This document shows, in pieces, positions 1 through 9,506 of a stretch of 64,000 bases of DNA. This DNA comes from Kitasatospora sp. A2-31 (lineage in GTDB: Bacteria > Actinomycetota > Actinomycetes > Streptomycetales > Streptomycetaceae), in the NCBI RefSeq assembly GCF_022288725.1, contig NZ_JAKNTA010000001.1, positions 434,899-498,898 of the forward strand, given 5' to 3'. Position 1 is the first letter of the stretch. The number at the start of each line of letters is the position of its first letter. The position numbers were made by a program, and so were the translations under genes. The notes beneath the pieces were generated by a model. The model did no database searches and was not told where the DNA came from. It was given only the letters and a program-made list of their open reading frames with translations.

Positions 1-198
1 GCGGCCGGTCAGGGGGTGGCGCTCGTCCCCCACCTGGGCATCGCGCAGACCCCGCCGGGGGTGGTGCTCACCCGGCTGCCGATGTACCGGCGCACCCGGG
101 CCGCCTTCCGCGCGGGCGCCGGCTCCCACCCGGCGATCTCGGCCTTCGTCTCGGCCCTGCACACCGCCGTCCCCGCCGGCCTCGGCGGCGGGTCCTGA
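1..198 (+). CDS. LysR-family regulator, C-terminal fragment
   Basis: The frame is open from the window edge and stops at 196-198, so only the last 65 residues are visible. The segment GQGVALVPHLG followed by VVLTRLPMYRRTRAAF reads like the end of the effector-binding domain of LysR-type transcriptional regulators, where a strand leading into 'G.G.a..P' is typical. The helix-turn-helix lies outside the window, so the family call rests on the C-terminal part only. It converges on dnaE with about 40 bp between the stops. Its target genes cannot be inferred from this fragment. Confidence 0.6.
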   Translation, partial: AAGQGVALVPHLGIAQTPPGVVLTRLPMYRRTRAAFRAGAGSHPAISAFVSALHTAVPAGLGGGS

Positions 199-237
199 TC
201 CCTCGGGACCGGCACCGACCCGCCGCCGGGGGCGGGA

Positions 238-3200
238 TCACCCCGCCAGGCAGCTCGGCCCGAGCAGCTGCTTGAGGTCCCCGAACAACGCCGGGTCCGA
301 CTTCACCCGGTGCCGGTCCAGCCGCAGCACGGTGGTCTTGTTCCGCGCCTCCAGCCGCACCCGCACCTCCGTCGTCCCCCGGTGGCTGCTCAGCACCTCG
401 CCGAGCCGGGCCACCAGCGGGGGCGTCACCTTGCCGCTCGGGATGTTGATGACGATCGGCGCCTCGGCGTGCGCGTTCGACAGGTCGGGGACGGACAGCT
501 CCATGCCCATCAGCCGGGGCACGTCCTCCCGCTTGTCCAGCTTGCCGCGGACGAACACCACGGCGTCCTCCACCAGCTGCGAGGAGACCAGCTGGTAGCT
601 GGCGGGGAAGAACATGCAGTCGATCGAACCGGCGAGGTCCTCGACGGTGGCGATCGCCCAGGCGTTGCCCTGCTTGGTCATCTTCCGCTGCAGGCCCGAG
701 ATGATGCCGCCGATGGTGACGATGGTGCCGTCCGGCCGCTCCGCGAGGTCCGCCACCGCGCAGTCCGCCTTGTCGGCGAGCACGTGCTCGATGCCGTGCA
801 GCGGGTGCGAGGAGACGTACAGGCCGAGCATCTCCCGCTCCTGGGTGAGCAGGAAGGACTTCTCCCACTCCTCCTCGGAGAAGACCACGTCCAGCCCGAA
901 GCTCGGCTCGTCGCTGGTCGCGTCGCCGCCGAACAGGTCGAACTGCCCCTCGGCCTCCTTGCGCTTGACCCCGACGACGTTGTCGATCATCGGCTCGAAC
1001 TGTGCGATCAGCCCCTTGCGGGTGTGCCCGAGCGAGTCGAAGGAGCCCGCCTTGATCAGCGATTCGACGGTCCGCTTGTTGCAGACCACCGACTCCACCT
1101 TGTCCAGGAAGTCCGGGAAGGAGGCGAACTTCCCCTTCGCCTTCCGGGTCCGGATCATCGACTCGACGACCGGCCCGCCGACGTTGCGGATGGCCGTGAG
1201 GCCGAACCGGACGGTGTCGTCGCCGTGCGGGGTGAAGTCCGCGTCCGACTCGTTGACGTCCGGCGGGAGCACGTTGATGCCCATCTTCCGGCACTCGTTG
1301 AGGTAGACCGCGGACTTGTCCTTGTCGTCCTTGACCGAGGTGAGCAGGCCCGACATGTACTCGGCCGGGTAGTTGGCCTTGAGGTAGGCGGTCCAGTAGG
1401 AGACCAGCCCGTACCCGGCGGTGTGGGCTTTGTTGAACGCGTAGCCGGAGAAGGGGACCAGGACGTCCCAGACCGCCTGGATCGCCGCGTCCGAGTAGCC
1501 GCGCTCCCGGCAGCCCTTCTGGAACGGGACGAACTCCGCCTCCAGGATCTCCTTCTTCTTCTTGCCCATCGCGCGGCGCAGCAGGTCGGCCTGGCCGAGC
1601 GAGTAGCCGGCCAGGATCTGCGCGGCCTTCTGCACCTGCTCCTGGTAGACGATCAGGCCGTAGGTGGGCCGGAGCACCTCCTCCAGGGGCTTCTCCAGCT
1701 CCGGGTGGATCGGGGTGATCTCCTGCTGGCCGTTCTTGCGCAGCGCGTAGTTGGTGTGCGAGTTGACGCCCATCGGGCCGGGCCGGTACAGCGCGAGGAC
1801 GGCGGAGATGTCCTCGAAGTTGTCGGGCTTCATCAGGCGCAGCAGCGAGCGCATCGGCCCGCCGTCGAGCTGGAAGACGCCGAGCGTGTCGCCGCGGGCC
1901 AGCAGCTCGTAGGTGGGCTTGTCGTCCAGGGGCAGATCAAGCAGGTTGATCTTGATGCCCTTGTTCTTCTCGATCGCCTTGACGGCGTCGTCCATGATCG
2001 TCAGGTTGCGCAGGCCGAGGAAGTCCATCTTGAGAAGGCCGAGGCCCTCACAGGTGGGGTAGTCGAACTGCGTGATGGTGACGCCGTCGGTGTGCCGGGT
2101 CCACACCGGGATGTGGTCGGTCAGGGGCTCGGCGGACATGATGACGCCGGCCGCGTGGACGCCGGGCTGGCGGATCAGGCCCTCGATGCCGCGCGCGGTG
2201 TCGATCACCTTGCGGACGTCCGGGTCGGTCTCGTACAGCCCGCGGATCTCGCCGGCCTCGCTGTAGCGCGGGTGCGAGGGGTCGGTGATGCCGGAGAGCG
2301 GGATGCCCTTGCCCATGACGTCCGGCGGCATCGCCTTGGTGATCCGGTCGCCCATCGCGTACGGGTAGCCGAGGACGCGCGAGGAGTCCTTGATGGCGGC
2401 CTTCGCCTTGATGGTGCCGTACGTGACGATCATGGCGACCTTGTCGGAGCCCCACTTCTCCGTCACGTAGCGGATCACGTCACCGCGCCGGCGCTCGTCG
2501 AAGTCGATGTCGACGTCGGGCATGGAGATGCGCTCGGGGTTGAGGAAGCGCTCGAAGATCAGGCCGTGCGGGATGGGGTCGAGGTCGGTGATGCCCATGG
2601 CGTAGGCGACCAGCGAGCCGGCCGCCGAACCACGGCCGGGACCCACCGCGATGCCCTGGCCCTTCGCCCACATGATGAAGTCGGCGACCACGAGGAAGTA
2701 CGCCGGGAACCCCATCTGGATGATGGTGTCCATCTCGTACTCGGCGAGCTTCTTGTGCTCCTCGTCGTACCCGTTCGGGAAGCGCCAGTCCATGCCCTCC
2801 CAGACCTTGGACCTGAAGAAGTCCGCCTCGGACTCGAAGCCCTCCGGGATCGGGAAGCGCGGCATGAGGTTGCGGAACTCGAACATGCCGGTGGTGTCGA
2901 CCCGCTCGGCCACCAGCAGCTGGCTGTTGCGGCAGCCCTCCTGCCAGGCGTCCGAGGAGTCCAGCGCGTACATCTCGGCGGCCGACTTGATGTAGTAGCC
3001 GGTGCCGTCGAAGCGGAAGCGGTCCGGGTCCGAGAGGTTCTTGCCGGTCTGCACGCAGAGCAGCAGGTCGTGGGCGCCGGCGTCGGCCTCGGTGGTGTAG
3101 TGCGAGTCGTTGGTGACCACGGGCGGGATGCCGAGCTTCCTGCCGATCTCGATCAGCCCGTCGCGGACCCGCTTCTCGATGTCGAGACCGTGGTCCATCA

Positions 3201-3771
3201 GCTCCAGGAAGTAGTTCTCCTTGCCGAAGATCTCCTGGTACTCGCCGGCCGACTTGAGCGCCTCGTCGAACTGGCCGAGCCGGAGCCGGGTCTGCAGCTC
3301 GCCCGAGGGGCAGCCGGTGGTCGCCATCAGGCCGCCGGAGAGCTCGGCGATCAGCTCCTTGTCCATCCGGGGCCACTTCACCAGCCAGCCCTCGGAGTAC
3401 GAGCGCGAGGTCAGCTTGAAGAGGTTGTGCAGGCCCTCCTTGTTCCGGGCCCAGATGGTCTTGTGGGTGTAGGCACCGGACGCCGAGACGTCGTCCTTCT
3501 TCTGGTGCGGCTGGCCCCAGAGGATGCGCTTGGTGTTGGAGCGGGACTCCGGCGCGACGTACGCCTCGATGCCGATCACCGGGGTGATGCCCGCGCCGGT
3601 GGCCTGCTTGTGGAACTCGGCCGCGCCGTACATGTTGCCGTGGTCGGTCATCGCGACGTGGGTCTGGCCCAGCCGCTCGACCTCCTTGAACATCTGCTTC
3701 AGCCGGGCGGCGCCGTCCAGCATCGAGTACTCGGTGTGGACGTGCAGGTGCGCGAACGGCTGATCGCTCAA
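238..3771 (-). CDS. dnaE: DNA polymerase III alpha subunit
   Basis: Replicative DNA polymerase catalytic subunit, 1177 residues, the usual length for actinobacterial DnaE1. It opens with a PHP domain ([16 protein letters not shown] near residue 6, later TDHGNMYG). The polymerase core carries the catalytic aspartates in PDVDIDF (D419, D421) and in LKMDFLGL (D583). The tail has an OB-fold region around residue 1036 ([12 protein letters not shown]) and a tau-binding-type end. PHP domains of actinobacterial DnaE1 are known to proofread 3'-5'; the histidines needed are visible here but activity is inferred. It is monocistronic and transcribed leftward, divergent from the DUF2252 gene. The ATG at 3771 puts the PHP motif at the expected distance from the N-terminus. 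Confidence 0.97.
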   Translation of the reverse strand: MSDQPFAHLHVHTEYSMLDGAARLKQMFKEVERLGQTHVAMTDHGNMYGAAEFHKQATGAGITPVIGIEAYVAPESRSNTKRILWGQPHQKKDDVSASGAYTHKTIWARNKEGLHNLFKLTSRSYSEGWLVKWPRMDKELIAELSGGLMATTGCPSGELQTRLRLGQFDEALKSAGEYQEIFGKENYFLELMDHGLDIEKRVRDGLIEIGRKLGIPPVVTNDSHYTTEADAGAHDLLLCVQTGKNLSDPDRFRFDGTGYYIKSAAEMYALDSSDAWQEGCRNSQLLVAERVDTTGMFEFRNLMPRFPIPEGFESEADFFRSKVWEGMDWRFPNGYDEEHKKLAEYEMDTIIQMGFPAYFLVVADFIMWAKGQGIAVGPGRGSAAGSLVAYAMGITDLDPIPHGLIFERFLNPERISMPDVDIDFDERRRGDVIRYVTEKWGSDKVAMIVTYGTIKAKAAIKDSSRVLGYPYAMGDRITKAMPPDVMGKGIPLSGITDPSHPRYSEAGEIRGLYETDPDVRKVIDTARGIEGLIRQPGVHAAGVIMSAEPLTDHIPVWTRHTDGVTITQFDYPTCEGLGLLKMDFLGLRNLTIMDDAVKAIEKNKGIKINLLDLPLDDKPTYELLARGDTLGVFQLDGGPMRSLLRLMKPDNFEDISAVLALYRPGPMGVNSHTNYALRKNGQQEITPIHPELEKPLEEVLRPTYGLIVYQEQVQKAAQILAGYSLGQADLLRRAMGKKKKEILEAEFVPFQKGCRERGYSDAAIQAVWDVLVPFSGYAFNKAHTAGYGLVSYWTAYLKANYPAEYMSGLLTSVKDDKDKSAVYLNECRKMGINVLPPDVNESDADFTPHGDDTVRFGLTAIRNVGGPVVESMIRTRKAKGKFASFPDFLDKVESVVCNKRTVESLIKAGSFDSLGHTRKGLIAQFEPMIDNVVGVKRKEAEGQFDLFGGDATSDEPSFGLDVVFSEEEWEKSFLLTQEREMLGLYVSSHPLHGIEHVLADKADCAVADLAERPDGTIVTIGGIISGLQRKMTKQGNAWAIATVEDLAGSIDCMFFPASYQLVSSQLVEDAVVFVRGKLDKREDVPRLMGMELSVPDLSNAHAEAPIVINIPSGKVTPPLVARLGEVLSSHRGTTEVRVRLEARNKTTVLRLDRHRVKSDPALFGDLKQLLGPSCLAG

Positions 3772-3959
3772 GGCGGGGCCTCCGGAGGCTCGTGCTTGTC
3801 TGGCTGGCCGGCGAACGTGCAGGTCACAGAGGGTGCCTGGAAACAGATACGGCCCGAGCCACTCCCGGGGCCCGGACCAGCACTCACACGTTCACGCCCC
3901 TACTCTAGCTCCCGGACGCACCCGTCTCCGGCCACGCGCCGCGCCTCGAAGGATGGCCC

Positions 3960-5288
3960 ATGTCTCACCCGCTGCCCGCCGACACCGACCGCGCCGAGGC
4001 GATACTCGGCGTCTTCGACTCGGCCTTCGGAGAACTGCTCGCCAAGGACCCTGCGGCCTTCCGCGTGAAGTTCCGGAAGATGGCCGCCTCCGCCTTCGCC
4101 TTCTACCGGGGCACCGCGGCGCTCTACTACGCCGATCTCGCCTCCGGTCCCTTCCGGGCCCACGGCGCCGCCTTCCTGGACGAGCGGACCAGCCGGGTCT
4201 GGATCCACGGCGACCTGCACGCGGAGAACTTCGGCACCTACCTGAACGCCGAGGGCCGGCTGGTCTTCAACGTCAACGACTTCGACGAGGCCTACGTCGG
4301 CGCCTTCACCTGGGACGTCCAGCGGCTGGCCGCCTCGCTGGCGCTGATCGGCTACGCCAAGGCGCTCTCCGACGAGACGATCACCGAGCTGGTCACCGCC
4401 TTCGCCACGTCCTACCGGGAGCGGATCGCCGCCCACGTCTCCGCCGGCGACGCGGAGCCGTTCACCCTGGACACCGCCACCGGCCCGGTCCTGGAGACGC
4501 TGCGCGAAGCCCGCCTGCAGACCCGGGTCGCACTGCTCGACGCCGAGACCGTCGTCGAGGGCTACGACCGCCGCTTCCGCCTCGGCGGCGGCGCGATCGA
4601 GCTGGACGAGCCCACCAAGGCCGAGGTGCTGGCAGCCTTCGAGGCGTACCTGGCCACCCTGCCGCCGGCCTCGCGGACCCGGCCGGAGTCGCTGCGGGTC
4701 AAGGACGTCGTCGGCCGCCGCGGCATCGGCATCGGCTCGGCCGGCCTGCCGTCCTACAACCTGCTGCTGGAGGGGCACACCGACGCCCTGGAGAACGACG
4801 TGATCATCTACATGAAGCAGGGGCAGACCCCGGCCGTGTCGCGGCACGTCACCGACCCGGCGATCGCCGGGTACTTCGAGCACGAGGGCCACCGCACGGT
4901 CATCTCGCAGCGCGCCCTGCAGGCCCACAGCGACCCGTGGCTCGGCCACACCACCCTGCACGGGCGCGGCCAGCTGGTCGCCGAGGTGTCGCCGTACGCC
5001 ACGGACCTCGACTGGACCGACCTCAACGAGCTGCCCGACCTGCTCGCCGTGACGGAGTACCTGGGCCACGCGACCGCCACCATGCACGCCGCGGCCGACG
5101 AGTCCTCCAGCGGGCACAGCCTGGTGCCGTTCTCCACCGAGCACGCGATCGACGCGGCGATCGCCCGTGACGAGGCCGGCTTCACCCGGATGCTGGTCGA
5201 CTTCGCGCACGCCTACGGGGCCCGGGCCCGCGCCGACCACCAGCTGTTCGTGGACCTCTACCGCAACGGCCGGATCCCCGGCCTGTAG
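3960..5288 (+). CDS. DUF2252 protein with phosphotransferase-like motifs
   Basis: Uncharacterised 442-residue protein of the DUF2252 family. Seen: WIHGDLHAENFG with H83, G84, D85 and N90, followed by NDFDEA with D107 and D109. This HGDxxxxN...DFD spacing resembles the catalytic and metal-binding loops of aminoglycoside-phosphotransferase/choline-kinase folds, so a small-molecule or protein kinase-like activity is a reasonable inference, though no substrate is known. There are no signal peptide or membrane segments. The ATG at 3960 is preceded by GAAGGA at a spacing of 6, supporting this start. It ends 6 bp from the convergent gene on the minus strand. Confidence 0.85.
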   Translation: MSHPLPADTDRAEAILGVFDSAFGELLAKDPAAFRVKFRKMAASAFAFYRGTAALYYADLASGPFRAHGAAFLDERTSRVWIHGDLHAENFGTYLNAEGRLVFNVNDFDEAYVGAFTWDVQRLAASLALIGYAKALSDETITELVTAFATSYRERIAAHVSAGDAEPFTLDTATGPVLETLREARLQTRVALLDAETVVEGYDRRFRLGGGAIELDEPTKAEVLAAFEAYLATLPPASRTRPESLRVKDVVGRRGIGIGSAGLPSYNLLLEGHTDALENDVIIYMKQGQTPAVSRHVTDPAIAGYFEHEGHRTVISQRALQAHSDPWLGHTTLHGRGQLVAEVSPYATDLDWTDLNELPDLLAVTEYLGHATATMHAAADESSSGHSLVPFSTEHAIDAAIARDEAGFTRMLVDFAHAYGARARADHQLFVDLYRNGRIPGL

Positions 5289-5294
5289 GCCCGC

Positions 5295-6092
5295 TCAGGG
5301 CCGCTCCAGGGCCGCCAGCCGCTCCCCGGCGGCGGCCCTGACCGCGGGCGCCTCCATCGGATCGTCCCGCAGGTACGCCAGCCGCTCCCGCACCTCCGGC
5401 CGGTCCGGCGCCTGCGCCACGGCCAGCGACCTCTCGTCCTCCTCGCAGCCCCACAGGCACTCGACATGGATCTCCGCCAGCCCGGCCGGGTCGATCGCCG
5501 CGAGCGCCTCCAGGTAGCTCGCGCGCTCGCAGGAGTGCGGCGTCCAGAGCCAGAACCGCCGCAGCAGCGACACCGCACCGCGGGCCCCGGCCCCGAACCC
5601 CGCCAGCTCCCGGGCCACGCCGTCCGCACCGCACCACTCCCGCTCCACCCAGGCCCGCTCCAGCTCGGCGACCAGCGCCGGGACGTCCTGCGCCGGCACG
5701 TCCCGCGCCGGTCCGCACTCGACCGGCGCCCGGTGCGCGGCGCCGTCCGCGCCCTCCGGCCTCCGGCCCCCCAACGCCTGCCGTGCCTGCGCCGACCCGC
5801 TCGCCGCGAGCAGACCCAGCACCCGGGCCGCCTGTTCGCGCGTCTCCGTCCCCCGGCCCAGGCCGTCCACCACCGGCTCCAGCGGCAGTCGCAGGTCCCG
5901 CACCAGCCGCGCCAGGTACACCGCGCGCTGGTCGGCCTCCCCCCACCGCCAGTCCCGGCGGATGCATCCGTACACCAGCTCGGCGGCGGCCGCCGGATCC
6001 TCGGCGGCCATCCGCGCGCCCAGCCCCCGCCCGCGCTGCACCAGCCCGATCAGCGTCCCCGCGGGGGCGTACCGGCCGTCGCCCATCCTCAT
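5295..6092 (-). CDS. hypothetical protein, helical-repeat-like
   Basis: 265 residues, predicted cytosolic, not recognised as a named family. The sequence is almost all amphipathic helix with Ala/Leu/Arg/Glu-rich stretches such as [15 protein letters not shown] and [16 protein letters not shown], which resemble HEAT/ARM-like repeats. A Trp/Cys-containing middle ([29 protein letters not shown]) is the most distinctive part. Two in-frame ATGs lie at the start (residues 1 and 3). No catalytic motif is visible. It may be co-transcribed with the hydrolase-like gene upstream on the same strand, 72 bp away. Confidence 0.6.
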   Translation of the reverse strand: MRMGDGRYAPAGTLIGLVQRGRGLGARMAAEDPAAAAELVYGCIRRDWRWGEADQRAVYLARLVRDLRLPLEPVVDGLGRGTETREQAARVLGLLAASGSAQARQALGGRRPEGADGAAHRAPVECGPARDVPAQDVPALVAELERAWVEREWCGADGVARELAGFGAGARGAVSLLRRFWLWTPHSCERASYLEALAAIDPAGLAEIHVECLWGCEEDERSLAVAQAPDRPEVRERLAYLRDDPMEAPAVRAAAGERLAALERP

Positions 6093-6133
6093 GTCCTCGT
6101 CCTGTCCCGGCCGCGCGGACGGCCCGTCGAGCC

Positions 6134-6171
6134 GTCAGCCGTCGACCCGTCAGCCGTCGACCCGTCAGCCG
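6134..6171. repeat. 15-bp tandem repeat, about 2.5 copies
   Basis: The unit GTCAGCCGTCGACCC occurs at 6134-6148 and 6149-6163 and begins again at 6164. It overlaps the stop codon of the dienelactone-hydrolase-like gene (6165-6167), so copy-number change could shift the end of that protein or its 3' untranslated region. The SalI-type GTCGAC core is palindromic. Confidence 0.8.
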
Positions 6172-6755
6172 GCCTGCTCGTCCAGCTCCGCCAGGAAGTC
6201 CAGTGCCACCGCCCAGGTCTGCTCGGCCGCCTCGGCGTCGTAGTCCGGCAGGTCGGGATCGGTGAAGACGTGCCCGGCGCCGCGGTAGCGGTGCACCTCG
6301 ACGTCGGCGCCGGCCTTGCGCATGTTCAGGTACCAGGCGTTGAGCCAGTCCTCCGACTCGAACGGGTCCGGCTCGGCCACGTGCAGCTGGACGGGGACGG
6401 ACGTCGCCGCGTCCTCGCGGATGTCCGAGGTCCCGTGCAGGAGCAGCAGCCCGCGGGCGTTCTCGTCGGCGAGCGCGAGGTTCTGGGCGAGCGAGCCGCC
6501 GAGCGAGAAGCCGGCGTAGACCAGCGCGGTGTCCGCGCCCAGCAGCGGGGCGGCGGCGCCCACCGCCCGGCGCAGCAGCTCGTCGTTGCCGATCTCCTCC
6601 TTGTGCGCCATGGCCTCCTCGATGTCCTCGAAGGTCCGCCCCTCGAAGAGGTCGGGGGTGTGGACGGTGTGCCCGGCGGCGCGCAGCCGGTCGGCGGCGG
6701 CGTGGACGGCGGGGCGCAGGCCGTACACGGAGTGCAGGAGCAGGATCTGGGCCAC
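6165..6755 (-). CDS. dienelactone hydrolase-family alpha/beta hydrolase
   Basis: Predicted soluble alpha/beta hydrolase of 196 residues. The nucleophile elbow is GFSLGG with Ser84; dienelactone hydrolases proper use Cys here, so esterase or peptidase-like chemistry is more likely. The acid is probably in AEPDPFE and the base is the His in GAGHVFTD. The N-terminal strand [11 protein letters not shown] supports a GTG start at 6755, which has GAGGAAG 8 nt upstream; an ATG-initiated extension to 6839 is open but lacks a ribosome site. The substrate is unknown. It is divergent from phoD. Confidence 0.8.
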   Translation of the reverse strand: MAQILLLHSVYGLRPAVHAAADRLRAAGHTVHTPDLFEGRTFEDIEEAMAHKEEIGNDELLRRAVGAAAPLLGADTALVYAGFSLGGSLAQNLALADENARGLLLLHGTSDIREDAATSVPVQLHVAEPDPFESEDWLNAWYLNMRKAGADVEVHRYRGAGHVFTDPDLPDYDAEAAEQTWAVALDFLAELDEQAG

Positions 6756-6892
6756 GGGCGGGACTTCCTCGGTGCAGCGGGGGGCGGGCAGGGGACGAAC
6801 CGCCCCATCATCGCTCATGGCCGCCGGGTGGCGGCGCACCCGACCACCGGTGGCCGGACGTCACGCGGCGGTGAATCGACGACAAACAGTCA

Positions 6893-6931
6893 GTTCAACG
6901 TATGGAAGGCATCGTTACCGCCGGGTAGCCT
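6893..6931 (+). promoter_or_regulatory. candidate phoD promoter, possibly leaderless
   Basis: A TAGCCT hexamer (6926-6931) fits the TANNNT minus-10 pattern and ends exactly 7 nt before the GTG of phoD at 6939, the spacing expected for a transcript starting at the start codon. No Shine-Dalgarno is present. GTTCAAC (6893-6899) and GTTACCG (6914-6920) resemble PHO-box half units but are 21, not 22, bp apart, so PhoP control is only a suggestion. Confidence 0.4.
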
Positions 6932-6938
6932 GTGCGCC

Positions 6939-8594
6939 GTGACTGACCTTGTCGATGACATGACTGCCGCCCGCCCGCACCGCCGCCAGGTGCTGAAGGC
7001 CACCGCCATCGCGGCCGGCGCCGCCGCCCTGCCGCTCACCCTCGGCACCGCGGCCCACGCCGTGACCGCCCCGCAGTTCCTGCACGGCGTCGCCTCCGGC
7101 GACCCGCTGCCCGACGGCATCCTGCTCTGGACCCGGGTGACCCCGACCCCCGAGGCCGTCCCCGGCTCCGCCGTCGGCCCCGACACCGAGGTCCGCTGGG
7201 AGCTCGCCACCGACAAGGCCTTCACCCGGATCGCCGCGAGCGGCACGGTGACCGCCACCTCCGCCGCCGACCACACCGTCAAGGTCGACGTCCGCGGTCT
7301 GACCCCGGGAACCGCCTACTGGTACCGCTTCACCGCCGGTGGCAGCGTCTCCCCCGTCGGCCGCACCCACACCACCCCGGCCGCCGACGCCGCGCTCGAC
7401 CGCCTGCGCTTCGGCGTCGCGTCCTGCGCCAACTGGGAGGCCGGCTACTTCTCCGCCTACCGCCACCTCGCGGCCCGCGGCGACATCGACGCCTTCCTCT
7501 TCCTCGGCGACTACATCTACGAGTACAAGACCGGCGAGTTCTGCGCCCGCGGCACCGTGGTCCGCCCGCACGCGCCGACCCACGAGATCCTCAGCCTCGC
7601 CGACTACCGCACCCGGCACGGCCGTTACAAGACCGACGAGGACCTCCAGGCGCTGCACGCGCAGGTCCCGACCATCGCGATCTGGGACGACCACGAGTTC
7701 GCGAACGACGCCTGGTCCGGCGGCGCCGAGAACCACACCCCCGGCGCCGAGGGCGACTGGGCGGACCGGGTCGCCGCCGCCAAGCAGGCCTACTTCGAGT
7801 GGATGCCGGTCCGCCCGTCCGTCGCCGGCACCACCTACCGCCGCCTGCGCTACGGCAAGCTCGCCGACCTGCACCTGATGGACCAGCGGTCGTTCCGCTC
7901 CCAGCAGGTCAAGGTCGGCAACGGCGAGATCGACTCGCCCGACCGCACCATCACCGGCCGCGCCCAGATGGACTGGCTGAAGTCCGGCCTCAGCGCCTCC
8001 GACACCACCTGGCGCCTGATCGGCAACGAGGTGATGATCTCCCCGGTCGCCTTCTTCTCGCTGCCCGACTACATCCTGCGCCCGCTGGCCAAGCTGCTCG
8101 GCCTGCCCGGCGAGGGCCTGGCGGTCAACACCGACCAGTGGGACGGCTACACCCACGACCGCCGCGAGCTGCTCGACCACCTCAAGTCGAACGGCATCGC
8201 CAACACCGTCTTCCTCACCGGCGACATCCACTCCGCCTGGGCGTCGGACGTCCCCTACGAGGCCGCCACCTACCCGCTCTCCGGCAGCGCCGCGACCGAG
8301 TTCGTGGTCACCTCGGTGACCTCGGACAACATCGACGACGCCCTCAAGGTCCTGCCGCAGACCGTCTCCCTGGCCGCCGTCGCCGCGATCAAGGCCGCCA
8401 ACCGCCACATCAAGTGGGTGGACCTGGACTCGCACGGCTACGGCGTCCTGGAGGTCACGCCGGAGCAGACGCAGATGGACTACTACATCCTCTCCGACCG
8501 CACCCGCAAGGACGCCACCACCAAGTGGACGCGCTCCTACCGCACCCTCTCCGGCACCCAGCAGGTCGAGCGGGTCTACTCGCCGATCAGGTGA
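6939..8594 (+). CDS. phoD: Tat-exported alkaline phosphatase D
   Basis: Secreted metallophosphoesterase/phosphodiesterase, 551 residues from the GTG at 6939 (an ATG 7 codons later is an alternative). The N-terminus has a twin-arginine signal, [14 protein letters not shown], with a hydrophobic stretch and an AHA cleavage site. Then come the PhoD N-terminal domain ([17 protein letters not shown]) and the metallophosphatase core: [38 protein letters not shown] and [10 protein letters not shown]. The Cys in GVASC and the Asp/His sets are the Fe/Ca ligands known for this family. The role is to release phosphate from esters outside the cell. It converges on the ABC permease gene across a perfect hairpin. 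Confidence 0.95.
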   Translation: MTDLVDDMTAARPHRRQVLKATAIAAGAAALPLTLGTAAHAVTAPQFLHGVASGDPLPDGILLWTRVTPTPEAVPGSAVGPDTEVRWELATDKAFTRIAASGTVTATSAADHTVKVDVRGLTPGTAYWYRFTAGGSVSPVGRTHTTPAADAALDRLRFGVASCANWEAGYFSAYRHLAARGDIDAFLFLGDYIYEYKTGEFCARGTVVRPHAPTHEILSLADYRTRHGRYKTDEDLQALHAQVPTIAIWDDHEFANDAWSGGAENHTPGAEGDWADRVAAAKQAYFEWMPVRPSVAGTTYRRLRYGKLADLHLMDQRSFRSQQVKVGNGEIDSPDRTITGRAQMDWLKSGLSASDTTWRLIGNEVMISPVAFFSLPDYILRPLAKLLGLPGEGLAVNTDQWDGYTHDRRELLDHLKSNGIANTVFLTGDIHSAWASDVPYEAATYPLSGSAATEFVVTSVTSDNIDDALKVLPQTVSLAAVAAIKAANRHIKWVDLDSHGYGVLEVTPEQTQMDYYILSDRTRKDATTKWTRSYRTLSGTQQVERVYSPIR

Positions 8595-8603
8595 CCCGGC
8601 CCC

Positions 8604-8635
8604 GAGGGGTGCCGGTCGGCCGACCGGCACCCCTC
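8604..8635. terminator. bidirectional hairpin terminator
   Basis: A perfect 16-bp inverted repeat with no unpaired spacer (arms 8604-8619 and 8620-8635) sits between the convergent phoD and ABC permease genes and overlaps the permease stop codon. There is no T-tract, which is common in high-GC actinobacteria. Confidence 0.75.
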
Positions 8636-9506
8636 AGGACACCACGTCCTTGCGGCCGAAGCCGCGGAAGGCCAGCGCGAGCAGCACCACCGCGTAGGAG
8701 AGCGACAGCGAGACGCCCTGCAGCATGCCGCCCCACTCCGGCTGCGGCTGCAGGGCGTCCGCCCAGGCGTACTGCCAGTGCGCCGGCAGCCACTCGCGCA
8801 GGTCGCCGAGGGCGGTGACGGCGTCCAGCACCCCGGTGACGATCGAGGCGAAGACCGCCCCGCCCACCGCGCCCAGCGGCGCGTCGGTGGCGGTGGAGAG
8901 CCAGAACGCCAGGGCCGCGATGACCACCTCGCTCAGGAAGACGAACGCCACCGCGATCGCCAGCAGCGGCAGGGCCTCGCCCGCCGGCAGGCTCACCCCG
9001 GCCGGCAGCCGCAGGTCCCCCCAGCCGTACGCGGCCGTACCGACCGCCAGGCCGATCACCGGCAGCAGCACCACGGCCGCCGCCGAGAACGCCAGCCCCA
9101 CCACCAGCTTGCGGGCCAGCAACCGGGCCCGGGGCACCGGCGCGGCCAGCAGGTAGCGCAGCGAGGACCAGCTCGCCTCGGAGGCCACGGTGTCCCCGCA
9201 GAACAGCGCGACCGGGATCACCAGCAGGAAGCCGGTGCCCATGAAGAGCATCGTGGTCGCGAAGTTGAGCCCGGAGGCGGTGGCCAGCTCGATGAAGGTG
9301 GTCCGGTCGGCCCGGCCCGGCGTGCCGCCGATCTGGAACGCGGCCAGGATGACGAACGGCATCGCCGCCAGCACCCCGCCGATCACCAGGGTGCGCCGGC
9401 GCCGCAGCTGGCGTACCGCCTCGACCCGCAGCGGCAGCGTCCGGCCCGCCCGGTAGCCGGCGGCGTGGTCCGGCGAGACGGCCTCCGGCGGAACAACGGC
9501 CGTCAT
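8634..9506 (-). CDS. ABC-2-type transporter permease
   Basis: 290-residue integral membrane protein. It starts with a basic cytosolic segment (VEAVRQLRRRRT) and then about six hydrophobic spans, for example LVIGGVLAAMPFVILAAF near residue 40 and VFLSEVVIAALAFWL in the second half, the plan of single-copy ABC-2 permeases such as NatB/YhaP-like proteins. The ATG at 9506 overlaps the stop of the upstream hydrolase-ATPase gene as ATGA (9503-9506), so the two are translationally coupled and should form one exporter. The transported substrate is unknown. Confidence 0.88.
   Translation of the reverse strand: MTAVVPPEAVSPDHAAGYRAGRTLPLRVEAVRQLRRRRTLVIGGVLAAMPFVILAAFQIGGTPGRADRTTFIELATASGLNFATTMLFMGTGFLLVIPVALFCGDTVASEASWSSLRYLLAAPVPRARLLARKLVVGLAFSAAAVVLLPVIGLAVGTAAYGWGDLRLPAGVSLPAGEALPLLAIAVAFVFLSEVVIAALAFWLSTATDAPLGAVGGAVFASIVTGVLDAVTALGDLREWLPAHWQYAWADALQPQPEWGGMLQGVSLSLSYAVVLLALAFRGFGRKDVVS

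Noticed and set aside
310..4068. Very long open frame antisense to dnaE, 1252 codons
   Set aside because: Its residues are Gly/Arg/Val/Leu/Asp-rich with no family motif, and it exactly mirrors the codon-position GC of dnaE. Several similar shadows lie opposite ileS, ftsI and murE.
6893..6920. PHO box in front of phoD
   Set aside because: Only two half units resemble GTTCACC, their spacing is 21 rather than 22 bp, and the middle unit is poor. Kept only as a remark on the promoter.
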